Assembly (NCBI GenBank): GCA_030630935.1 | Contig: DAOVMD010000072.1 | Span: 1 to 10,347, forward strand | Reading direction: 5' to 3' | Length of the DNA stretch: 10,347 bases | From: Candidatus Mcinerneyibacteriota bacterium | GTDB taxonomy: Bacteria; AUK180; JAQVHJ01 | Shown: positions 1 to 8,085 of the stretch, piece after piece | Layout: the number at the start of each line of letters is the position of its first letter | How positions within the stretch are numbered: the stretch's first letter is position 1 | Position numbers and translations under genes: made by a program | Notes under the pieces: generated by a model | Databases searched by the model: none | What the model saw: only the letters and a program-made list of their open reading frames with translations | Told to the model about the DNA's origin: nothing

Positions 1-2107
1 CATCCTTTTCAAGGTTCTTATAAAAATTCAGGAATAATGTTTTTGTTGATTTATCATTTATTTCCCAGAGAGAAGAAATGATGAATGGAGCACCGGCATA
101 AACTAATGCCCTTGTTAATCCAACTACATCATCTCCGTAAGGTAATTGTTTAGATGTTGCTGAGGTATAGCTTGAAAACTTACCTGACTCACAGGCAGAT
201 AAAATTATTAAACTTGCTTTTATATCAAGATTAAATATTTCCCGGACTGTTAGAAAACCATCGTTCATGGAATCTTTTGTAAGAAGAATCTTAGACTCTA
301 ATGGTTTATCGGGATGGAGTATTCCATGTGTTGCAAGATGGATTATATCAAAGCTACTACAATTATTTCTTAAATATGTTTCTGTCGCTTCTGATTTTAT
401 CTTTATCTCTGTATCAGGATAAAGAACTTTTAATTCTTTTGCTTCTTCTTCAGCATATTTCAATTCATTCCAATCACTGGGATATTGAGCATTTGCAAGA
501 ACTAATTTCCTTTTACTCTCCTGCGGTTTCTTCAGGGGACTCCCAAGAAAATATAACATGCTTGCAGTTGGTAATACTAAAATCTTATATTTCTCAATTA
601 AAAATTCAGGTTTTGGTAGTTGCTTACTCTTTTTATCCTTCTTTGTTACAAGAGCATTAAACGGGAAGTGGTGAAGCATCCTATGCGGAACAATGCAAAT
701 TAACTTGTCTTTTGAAAGGTACCCTTCAATAGGTTCAAATAACGCTTTATATAACCAGTGCAAATCATCCTGCCATGATTTATCCAGGATATTCATTCTT
801 GCACCCGTAGCAGATTGTCTGAATTTTCTAATTCTTTCTTCAATCTCCCATGGTTTCCTTTTTAAAACCACCACTTTTAAAGTCCATTCCTTAAGAACAA
901 ATACAAAAGCAGCTTCAGTACCCAAAAAATAATCTACAAGAATAATATCCTTCCCGAGTATGTTATAGAGTTGATTAAGACTAATTGGTGTAACAGTTTT
1001 CAAGTTTGAATATTCGGGAGCCTGTTGCTTTAACTGATTTAAAATATTCTTTTGTTCTGATATTAAACTCGAAACATCTTCCTTATCAATCTTACTTGCA
1101 ATTTTGAAAGATAATTCCTTCTCCTTTTTAATTAATCCCTTTACTTCACCCGAATATTTCTCTTCACCTACAACCTTACTCCCGATCAAGTCAACAAAAG
1201 TTTTTGCCTTAGCTCTTTCTACAGTTTTAAAACTTAACTCATTCTGGTTTAGAATAATATATAGAGAAGCCAGCTGTTCGTAAACAAAGATTTTATTTTC
1301 AAGGAAAGTTGCCCTGGATCTTTCAAGTGAGATATCACCCCGAATCTCTTCGATTATTTTTCTTGCCCTATTTAATAACTTTACTGCAGTTTCATAATTC
1401 TTTAACTCTCTCTGTGTAATGCCCATATTAATTAAGGATATTACAATCCCAATCTTTAATTTTGCTTTAGTATAAATAAAATTTGCTTTAACAAAATCCT
1501 TTAATGCCTCTTCAGGTTTAGCTAATCTGAAAAATAACTTACCCCGATCAAGATGCAGGTTGCCCAGTAACTCAGGATCTTTAATCTTCTTATCTTCAAT
1601 TAACTTGCTCAGTTCCAAATATGTTTTTTCAGAATCTTTATACTTCTCCTGCTTTTCATATAGGACTGCAATATTTAATAAAATATGTCCAACCCCAGTG
1701 AAATCATTTTCATTCTCAAGAAGTATTTTTGAAGAATCATAAGATTCCTTTGCTCGTTTAAATTCTTTTTGCATCATATAAATTGTACCAAGGTTATTCA
1801 GGGTATTAGCTCTTTCAATATTATCATTTAAAGAGTTAAATATCAGAAGGGCTTCAATATAAAAGCGTTCTGCAGTTCTGTAGTCATAATATTGCCAATA
1901 AATATTTCCCAGGAATTTTAAGGATAAACCTTCCGTTTTTGAGACTTTTCCTTTTTCAGTTGAATGAATTTGTTCAAATATCTTTTTGCTTGCTTCATAT
2001 TCGCCCTTATAGAATAGTTCAATACCTTCTTCAATTGAAACAGCGAAAATATTTACAGATGAAAAAATTAAAATTAGAATAATAAAAATCGTTGAAGATC
2101 TTTTCAT
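1..2107 (-). CDS. Second exported TPR-CHAT caspase-like protease, 3' end outside window (702 aa visible)
   Basis: This reading frame is open from the ATG at 2107-2105 to the window edge and was read directly from the reverse complement. Residues 1-22 are a signal peptide (MKRSST, then an Ile/Leu/Phe core, likely cleavage after IFA). No lipobox Cys is present, so the product should be soluble periplasmic or secreted. TPR units run from about 24 to 300 and close with ERAKAKTFVDLIG, a segment typical of the junction between TPRs and CHAT. A Lys/Glu-rich coiled coil follows, then the CHAT domain from about 395. The catalytic motifs are HLATHG with His594 and LSACESG with Cys639. Compared with the large CHAT protein, about a dozen extra Ser/Thr-rich residues follow the Cys. 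By alignment to that protein roughly 45-50 residues are missing beyond the window. It starts 6 nt after the FecR-like gene stop with only a weak GAAG as possible ribosome site. Confidence 0.88.
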   Translation of the reverse strand, partial: MKRSSTIFIILILIFSSVNIFAVSIEEGIELFYKGEYEASKKIFEQIHSTEKGKVSKTEGLSLKFLGNIYWQYYDYRTAERFYIEALLIFNSLNDNIERANTLNNLGTIYMMQKEFKRAKESYDSSKILLENENDFTGVGHILLNIAVLYEKQEKYKDSEKTYLELSKLIEDKKIKDPELLGNLHLDRGKLFFRLAKPEEALKDFVKANFIYTKAKLKIGIVISLINMGITQRELKNYETAVKLLNRARKIIEEIRGDISLERSRATFLENKIFVYEQLASLYIILNQNELSFKTVERAKAKTFVDLIGSKVVGEEKYSGEVKGLIKKEKELSFKIASKIDKEDVSSLISEQKNILNQLKQQAPEYSNLKTVTPISLNQLYNILGKDIILVDYFLGTEAAFVFVLKEWTLKVVVLKRKPWEIEERIRKFRQSATGARMNILDKSWQDDLHWLYKALFEPIEGYLSKDKLICIVPHRMLHHFPFNALVTKKDKKSKQLPKPEFLIEKYKILVLPTASMLYFLGSPLKKPQESKRKLVLANAQYPSDWNELKYAEEEAKELKVLYPDTEIKIKSEATETYLRNNCSSFDIIHLATHGILHPDKPLESKILLTKDSMNDGFLTVREIFNLDIKASLIILSACESGKFSSYTSATSKQLPYGDDVVGLTRALVYAGAPFIISSLWEINDKSTKTLFLNFYKNLEKD

Positions 2108-2113
2108 CGTGAG

Positions 2114-3031
2114 TTACTTCAATTTCTTAATTAAATTTATCTCCTTATTATAGGGGAGGAGAAGTTTCTGTCTTAGGTGTGTAATTGCAAGCATCTGGTG
2201 GATATAAACACTTTTTGGAGTTTTTTTATTCAGTTCATTAAAATAGACAAAAGCATCTGAATATAATTTTTGTTTAATCAAATAGTTACCATAAGAAATA
2301 TTCAAAGTGTTTTTGCTTGTGATATATTTTTTCCTGAATTCCTTATATACATTTGAATGCAGATCAAGCTTATCTTTCGGCATGATCTTAAAATACGTTT
2401 CTTCTGAAGCATAGTTCTCAGATTCAGTTATGATTACCCAGGTATAAATTTTACCGGGAATTAATTCAGGAGCATCATCCGGATAATCAAATTCGAATTT
2501 GTTCTTTATAACCTGCTTAAATATTTCCTTCCCATTTGAATCCATCAGGATAATAGTAAAACTCTTTTCCTTAACTGAATCAGAATCAACTGTCCAATAG
2601 AATCCGGGTCTTTTATTAATTGTTGAGCTCCTGGGAGAGATGGTTGCAATTTCGTCACCTTCCCGGAGTGATACTGCATCAGCTAAAACAGTCTTCCTGT
2701 TATCAGACGAAAAGAAATCTTCTGTTTTATCCGCATATCTTTTCTTGGCCCTTGTAATATCAACAACCAAGATAATTGTTTTCTCTTCACCCGCTTCAAT
2801 ATTGATAAAGTCACCATTTGCCATTAAAATATCAACACTTGATTCCGCTCCCGGCTTCACTTTATCTCCTTCAAATAGCTCCGTTCCAATATCTGCATTT
2901 ATTGTTTCAGTTCCACGGCTAATTTTTATAGTACCGTTATAATCAGAAATGATCCCCGCTGTTTCTGCAGCAAAGCTGATGAAGGAAATAGAAAGGATAA
3001 AGACCATAGAAATAATGAATTTTGTTCTCAT
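2114..3031 (-). CDS. Exported FecR-like / Ig-like domain protein with short TPR-like tail (305 aa)
   Basis: Residues 1-22 are a signal peptide with likely cleavage at the SFAA region. Residues about 24-90 match the FecR-domain pattern: GxIxxYxGTIKISRG, then AxxGTELFEGDKV, PGAESSVDILMANGD and a final acidic/Gly turn. Residues about 131-217 look like an Ig or fibronectin-type sandwich with conserved-looking Trp146 (FYWTVDS) and Trp198 (YTWVI). This arrangement is often seen in exported accessory proteins encoded beside CHAT-TPR genes, for example the DUF928-type proteins of cyanobacteria (family knowledge, not a search result). Residues about 240-290 look like one degenerate TPR. There is no transmembrane segment after the signal peptide and no sigma-factor gene nearby, so a classical anti-sigma FecR role is unlikely. 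GGAG sits 7 nt before the ATG, and the start overlaps the stop of the large CHAT gene by 4 nt. Inferred periplasmic adaptor or ligand-binding partner of the CHAT proteins. Confidence 0.82.
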   Translation of the reverse strand: MRTKFIISMVFILSISFISFAAETAGIISDYNGTIKISRGTETINADIGTELFEGDKVKPGAESSVDILMANGDFINIEAGEEKTIILVVDITRAKKRYADKTEDFFSSDNRKTVLADAVSLREGDEIATISPRSSTINKRPGFYWTVDSDSVKEKSFTIILMDSNGKEIFKQVIKNKFEFDYPDDAPELIPGKIYTWVIITESENYASEETYFKIMPKDKLDLHSNVYKEFRKKYITSKNTLNISYGNYLIKQKLYSDAFVYFNELNKKTPKSVYIHQMLAITHLRQKLLLPYNKEINLIKKLK

Positions 3032-6000
3032 TTAAAATCTCCTATTAATAAGTATGATGCCCAGTAATATGGGTGTGAATATTTTTTATTTGATTTTTGT
3101 TTCAGTTGTGCATTATGTAAAGCTTCAAGCTTACCCTGCTTCTTTGTTTTTAAATTAGCATAAAACTCTAAAAATAATTCTTTTGTAGATGCATCATTTA
3201 TTTTCCATAATGTCGCAATAAGAGTAGGGACGCCGGCTGTAGCAAATGCTTTTGCAATTGAAATGAATTCCTTTCCTTTGGAACGTTTCTTCTCAATTGC
3301 AGTTTCACATGCAGAGAGAACAACTATATCAACATTCTTACGCATCTTATCATAACCGGCAATGTCAAGGATTGTTAACTTCTTATCTTCTCCTGCAAGA
3401 ATAATGAAAGAATCAAGCGGTTTATATTTCAGGATGCCATGAGTTGCGAGATGTACAATATTATAATCCTTAGCTTCTTCGAAAAATTTGGATTTTGTAG
3501 CATCTTCTTTTATATAAATCTTTGCGTTATTAAAGATAGTCTTCTTTATCTCAATTACTTCCAGTTCAGAGTAAGGTAAGTTATTCTCGGGGTTCCCAAA
3601 TGCAATTAATGAATAATCTTTTTTGATTTTTGACTTCTCTTCTACCAGGTCAAGGATTGTTGCTGAAGTTAAATAATCTATTTTCTTTGAATCAATCAAG
3701 TAAACTGGCTCTGAATTTTTGAACTCTTTAATTAAAGCTGCATACGGTAAATAATATAAAATACCAAACGGAACAATTGAAAGAACTTCATACCCTTCAA
3801 TCTCCGTCTCAACAGGTTTTATCAGGATATTATAAAGGTCATTAAGGTTTTGATAAAGTTCTTTTGTAGAATCGGTGTTTGTAATTAGCCTCTTAAAATT
3901 TATTACCTTATCTTCAAGCGCATCACTTTTTATCTGAACATTCTGAGCTTTAAAACCATCTTTTGCAATTAGAAATATATATAAACTTTCATCCGTAATG
4001 AAATACTCCAGAATAATTGCATTAGCCGGTAATTTCTTCCGGATATCACCAAGGTTTACAGGTTTAATTGAAAGTAAAGAATAAACATCAGGATACTTGA
4101 ACTCAAGCTTCAGCATTAATTGATTAAATTCTCCTTCGGTCTTTGCAATTGTATCATTTAAATATTTTATCTTCGCTTTATCTTGTTCGTCCTTCGGTTT
4201 CTCCTTCTCTTGCTTTAGAAGTTTCTTCAGGTTCTCATTCTTTTGCTCTTTTTCTTTTATATCTTTTAAGAAGGTTTTAAGTTCAGGATTATCAGTTCCG
4301 ATCTGGTCAAAGTTCTTGAATGCTTCTTTTGTCATAAAAGATTTCTGCTCTTCAAGATAACGGAGTGCTTCTTCCTTCCTGTCTAATTTAATCAATATTT
4401 CTATTAATCTTGTGTAGGGCTCCGATTTATTTTCAAATTTAAAAAATTTCTCCTGATGTTCTTCACTGGTAATTGTTATGAAGATATCATTTAAAAGTTT
4501 AATGCTGAGTTTATAATCCTGCACTGCAAGCTCTGACTTTCCCCGGTCTTCATTAATCTTACCGCGTAATAAATGAGCTTTCCATAAAAGTTTAATATAC
4601 CCAATTTGATTTGAGTATTTAATAGACTTATTTACATTATCAGTTGCAGTTTCATAATCCTTCTTCTCATAATAGATCTTTCCCTTTGTTAAATAAATTG
4701 AAACCATGGAGTCAAAATTGTTATATTCTTCGGCAATCTTTAAACTTTCGTCTCCTGTTTTCAATGCTTCTTCATAATCTCCTTTTCGGTAATATAACTC
4801 TGCTAAGTTTGAAAGTGCAATTGAAATTGCCTTGGGTTTATTTGCAAGTCTAAATAACTTAACTGCTTCCTTCAAGTTCTTTTCTGAATTCTCAAAATCA
4901 CCCAGGAAATTTACTTGAAGTTCTCCAAGGTTATTTTTTGCCGCGCCTCTCCAAAAATCATCTCCAATCCTGGTTGCAACAGTATAAAGTTTATTATAAT
5001 CTTCTACTGCTTTCTCAAGCTCACCGAAATTACCGGAGACTTCTGCTTTCAGGTTTAATATGCTAAGCTCGAGGAAAGGATAATATTCTCCTTTAATGAA
5101 ATATGAATATGCAAGGTCTGAATATTCACGGGATTTATTAAGCTTCCCTTCTCTTGCATAGATCCAGGCAATATCCTTTGATATGTTAGTCAATAAATAA
5201 TAATTACTATGAGCTTCAGAATATTCTAAAGCGATTAAATAATTTTCGATTGCTTTAGCATTGTTCCCTGCTGAATAATAACTTCGTGCAAGACTATTAT
5301 AAGTATAATTAATATTATAAATCTCAAAAAATAAATCATCCATTATTAGCAAAGCTAACTGCTCATTTATTGCACTTTCATATTGACCATAATTTAAATA
5401 AAAATCGGTTCGTGCATTTCTAATAAACCGTTCTTGATTCTTAAATGCATGTTTACTAAAAAGATAATCAATTTTCCCCATTATCTGCTTGACATCATCA
5501 CTTCGCCCCAGAGTATAAGCAGACCAGAACATCTTTAAATTCAATGATATCACGGAATTATAATCATCAATATCTTTAAATATCTTCTCTGCTCTCTTAT
5601 AATTTTCAAATGCTTCTTCATAATTATATAGCCGGGAAAATCGATTTCCTTTTGTAATGAATTTCTGTGCTTCAATTCCTTTTAAGATCAATTTCTCAAG
5701 CTTCTTTTTTTCAGGGGAATCTCCCATTAGCAGAAGAAATGTATATGCATCAAAATATTCCCCAGCTTCAATCTCTGATTTTGTGAAATTAATTAAAGCA
5801 TAACCAGGATCAGATTTTAAGTTTTTAATTGCATGACAATAATAAAGAAATTCCTTTACATTTACTGAAGGGTAAAACGTCAACGCTTTCTTAAAATGCT
5901 TAATTGCATTGTCATAATCAAGGTTAAAATAATATGCTTCACCAAGAGTTTGATGAAATTTGAACATTATATCTTTATTTGATTTATCTAAATTTAATGA

Positions 6001-8064
6001 TAATCCATGCTTAATAGCTTTATCATAAATAAACAATCGCTTTAATAATACAAACTTTAAAATACTCTCTTCCCGGGTAAGCTTATCCTTTTTATTCAAG
6101 GCAATTAATTTTTCATATTGAAGTTTCATTAATTTAAATGACGATTTATCAGGAAATGCTTTCTCCATCTCAACAAATACTTCTTCAGCTTTTTCAAATT
6201 TATTCAAATTTAAATATGAAATGACTAAGGATTCCAGGGGAGTGAAAAAGTCCTTGTCAAGTTCCTTTGCCTTAATAAAATATGGAATTGCCTCCTCAAA
6301 CTTATGGAGTTTTCTTAAGGAAAAACCTTTCAGATTTAAGAGGGACGGGTTATTAGGGAATTTCTTTAATCCATCATCCGCTGTTTTGATTGCAAGTTCA
6401 TAATCCTGATATAATGTATAAGTTGAAACCATATCAACAATTCCATCAGGTGATTCAGGATCGATTTCAATTAAATATTCATAATATCTTCTTGCTAAAT
6501 ACGGGTTCCCAATATCCTCAAATAGTTGACCGGTATCTTTATATATTTTCTTTAAACCCTTTTTATAATCGTTCTCCTTGAAGATTCCAATTGATTTATT
6601 TAATAATTCCAAACCATAGAAGTACTTGAACTCTTCTGTGAAATTCGATTTAAACCATGCGAAATTTTGATAACCATCTTGAATCTGTTTAATTTTTCCT
6701 ACCATAGCCAATGCTTCAAGGTTATTACTATCGACTTCAACTGCTTTCATATAATAATTGCTTGCATCTTCAAATACTTCATCATCAAAGAAAACCTTTC
6801 CAATCTTCATATAGTTTTCTGATTTATTCGAAGGGTCAGATTGGATTTTTTCAAGTGCTGTAGATATCTTTATCCATTTATCAAGAAAATCCAGAGTAGG
6901 GTCAGCAGCCTTTGCCTGCTTAAAATAATCAATTGCTTTAGTGTATTCGTCACTTGCAAAATGTGTTTTACCAATTCTAAATAGAGTTGTTCCCTTTTTA
7001 TAATCGGTTTCTAAAACTTTTTGGAATTCAATTTTGGAATCAGTATAATTCTGGAAATAATAATATAGTTCTCCAAGTTTGAATCGGTCCTCTAAATTAT
7101 CAGGGTCATTCTTAAGGGTCTTTCTAAGTTCTTTGAGTTCCTTGAGATTATTAAGAAATTGCTTTGCCTTTTTGAAATCCGGATAAATTTGCAATGCTTC
7201 CTTAATCGTTTCTTCTCCAATTTCAAGTTCGTTTTTTTTCATGTGGTCAGCTGCAATTAAATAAACAGGAACTGCTTTTTCACGTAATATTGCATTCTTT
7301 GCATCTGGAGTATCATTAATTATCCAGGTCATATAAATCTCATTAAATTTCCAGGACTTGGTTAGATATTTTCCAGGATAGTATTTTAGAAATAAAATAA
7401 AATCAACGATATCTTCAATTGTTGTAGCAAGGATTGCTTCTTTATACGTCATACCTGCAAATTTTCCACCGGTTACACTATTTGAAGATAAATATTCATC
7501 AAACTCAACTGCGGTTTCACGAATATCACTTAACATCTCTTGGAGAATATTATCATAAGAGATATTTTTATCAGTTGACATTAGATCTTTAATTGTATAG
7601 AATTCATTTTTATCATAAATATCCTTCATCTGAATATTTCTCAACCATAAACTAAAGAAAGGATTATCAGGGTCCGGTGGGTTCAAATCAATTTGACCGG
7701 AAACAATATCCGCATATTCAGGTGGTTCATAAAGTTTATCGAGTCTAATCACGGATGTTGAAGGATATATCTCAAAGATTGTTCCAGTCGCTATAACCCG
7801 TACCCAATCAATGTTGATCGGATTATCTTTGGTACCAATATTCTTGATTACTTTTACTTGCTTGTCAACTTTGTTAATATAATCATTCTCACCACGATTA
7901 ACAATAATTGTATTATCAGTTGAGTTATAGGTTAGAACCTTAAACAATATCTCATGGGTAGTTTTATCTTTTTCAGTAGGGGGCTTACCTGGTTTTGGGC
8001 AACCAACTAAAAATATAATAAGGCTTAGGATTAATGCTAACTTCCAATACTTAGATAATTTCAT
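3028..8064 (-). CDS. Giant lipoprotein with TPR solenoid and C-terminal CHAT caspase-like protease (1678 aa)
   Basis: The N-terminus is a lipoprotein signal with lipobox LVGC, so Cys22 would be lipidated. Residues about 36-115 are a beta-rich domain (IIVNRG, VRVIATGTIFEIY), loosely like small barrel-type domains such as the FlgT C-terminus; this likeness is only a guess. Residues about 130-250 are helical. From about 258 to 1230 there are some two dozen TPR units, the last ones of the longer kind common in CHAT-TPR proteins. A charged Lys/Glu coiled coil follows (about 1262-1325), then a CHAT domain (about 1340-1678). The caspase-clan motifs are intact: HLATHG with catalytic His1542 and LSACET with Cys1586, followed by AGVP and LW. 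It starts 18 nt after the barrel gene with no clear Shine-Dalgarno; the lipobox supports the start. The stop overlaps the next start (ATGA). It is predicted to be an envelope-anchored cysteine peptidase with a protein-binding scaffold; its substrate is unknown. Confidence 0.9.
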   Translation of the reverse strand: MKLSKYWKLALILSLIIFLVGCPKPGKPPTEKDKTTHEILFKVLTYNSTDNTIIVNRGENDYINKVDKQVKVIKNIGTKDNPINIDWVRVIATGTIFEIYPSTSVIRLDKLYEPPEYADIVSGQIDLNPPDPDNPFFSLWLRNIQMKDIYDKNEFYTIKDLMSTDKNISYDNILQEMLSDIRETAVEFDEYLSSNSVTGGKFAGMTYKEAILATTIEDIVDFILFLKYYPGKYLTKSWKFNEIYMTWIINDTPDAKNAILREKAVPVYLIAADHMKKNELEIGEETIKEALQIYPDFKKAKQFLNNLKELKELRKTLKNDPDNLEDRFKLGELYYYFQNYTDSKIEFQKVLETDYKKGTTLFRIGKTHFASDEYTKAIDYFKQAKAADPTLDFLDKWIKISTALEKIQSDPSNKSENYMKIGKVFFDDEVFEDASNYYMKAVEVDSNNLEALAMVGKIKQIQDGYQNFAWFKSNFTEEFKYFYGLELLNKSIGIFKENDYKKGLKKIYKDTGQLFEDIGNPYLARRYYEYLIEIDPESPDGIVDMVSTYTLYQDYELAIKTADDGLKKFPNNPSLLNLKGFSLRKLHKFEEAIPYFIKAKELDKDFFTPLESLVISYLNLNKFEKAEEVFVEMEKAFPDKSSFKLMKLQYEKLIALNKKDKLTREESILKFVLLKRLFIYDKAIKHGLSLNLDKSNKDIMFKFHQTLGEAYYFNLDYDNAIKHFKKALTFYPSVNVKEFLYYCHAIKNLKSDPGYALINFTKSEIEAGEYFDAYTFLLLMGDSPEKKKLEKLILKGIEAQKFITKGNRFSRLYNYEEAFENYKRAEKIFKDIDDYNSVISLNLKMFWSAYTLGRSDDVKQIMGKIDYLFSKHAFKNQERFIRNARTDFYLNYGQYESAINEQLALLIMDDLFFEIYNINYTYNSLARSYYSAGNNAKAIENYLIALEYSEAHSNYYLLTNISKDIAWIYAREGKLNKSREYSDLAYSYFIKGEYYPFLELSILNLKAEVSGNFGELEKAVEDYNKLYTVATRIGDDFWRGAAKNNLGELQVNFLGDFENSEKNLKEAVKLFRLANKPKAISIALSNLAELYYRKGDYEEALKTGDESLKIAEEYNNFDSMVSIYLTKGKIYYEKKDYETATDNVNKSIKYSNQIGYIKLLWKAHLLRGKINEDRGKSELAVQDYKLSIKLLNDIFITITSEEHQEKFFKFENKSEPYTRLIEILIKLDRKEEALRYLEEQKSFMTKEAFKNFDQIGTDNPELKTFLKDIKEKEQKNENLKKLLKQEKEKPKDEQDKAKIKYLNDTIAKTEGEFNQLMLKLEFKYPDVYSLLSIKPVNLGDIRKKLPANAIILEYFITDESLYIFLIAKDGFKAQNVQIKSDALEDKVINFKRLITNTDSTKELYQNLNDLYNILIKPVETEIEGYEVLSIVPFGILYYLPYAALIKEFKNSEPVYLIDSKKIDYLTSATILDLVEEKSKIKKDYSLIAFGNPENNLPYSELEVIEIKKTIFNNAKIYIKEDATKSKFFEEAKDYNIVHLATHGILKYKPLDSFIILAGEDKKLTILDIAGYDKMRKNVDIVVLSACETAIEKKRSKGKEFISIAKAFATAGVPTLIATLWKINDASTKELFLEFYANLKTKKQGKLEALHNAQLKQKSNKKYSHPYYWASYLLIGDFK
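3039..3042 (-). promoter_or_regulatory. Ribosome binding site for the FecR-like gene, inside the CHAT gene end
   Basis: GGAG on the minus strand lies 7 nt before the ATG at 3031 and within the last codons of the large CHAT gene. Together with the ATGA stop/start overlap (3031-3028) it points to translational coupling, keeping the large CHAT protein and the FecR-like protein at linked levels. Confidence 0.75.
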
Positions 8065-8085
8065 AAGAATAAATTTAAGTTCTTA
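8064..8085 (-). promoter_or_regulatory. Small inverted repeat spanning the barrel-gene stop and the CHAT-lipoprotein start
   Basis: In the message, UAAGAA (starting at the stop codon of the barrel gene) can pair with UUCUUA, whose final A is the first base of the AUG at 8064. The stem is 6 bp with a 10-nt loop and is mostly A-U, so it is weak. If it forms, it would partly hide the start of the CHAT gene until a ribosome finishing the upstream gene opens it. No Shine-Dalgarno is visible in this 18-nt gap. Confidence 0.25.

Noticed and set aside
301-932. Open frames on the plus strand at 301-660 and 693-932
   Set aside because: They lie antisense to the CHAT domain of the small protease, whose minus-strand frame is open and carries HLATHG and SACESG. 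The plus-strand products are low-complexity and lack ribosome sites.
2108-2113. Terminator or separate promoter between the FecR-like gene and the small CHAT gene
   Set aside because: Only 6 nt separate them, which leaves no room for a terminator and suggests one transcript.
2640-2942. 100-codon open frame on the plus strand
   Set aside because: Antisense to the FecR-like gene, which has a signal peptide, domain pattern and Shine-Dalgarno; the plus-strand product has no recognisable feature.
1385-4658. Identical 14-mer TGCAGTTTCATAAT at 1385 and 4645, and many TTCATAATC-like words
   Set aside because: On the minus strand these encode the TPR consensus (NYETAV, DYETAT). The recurrence reflects repeated protein motifs and AT-rich codon choice, not a DNA repeat or CRISPR.
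4644-6581. Short plus-strand frames inside the giant CHAT gene (4644-4853, 6221-6403, 6390-6581)
   Set aside because: They are shadows of the TPR coding frame on the other strand and have no upstream ribosome site.
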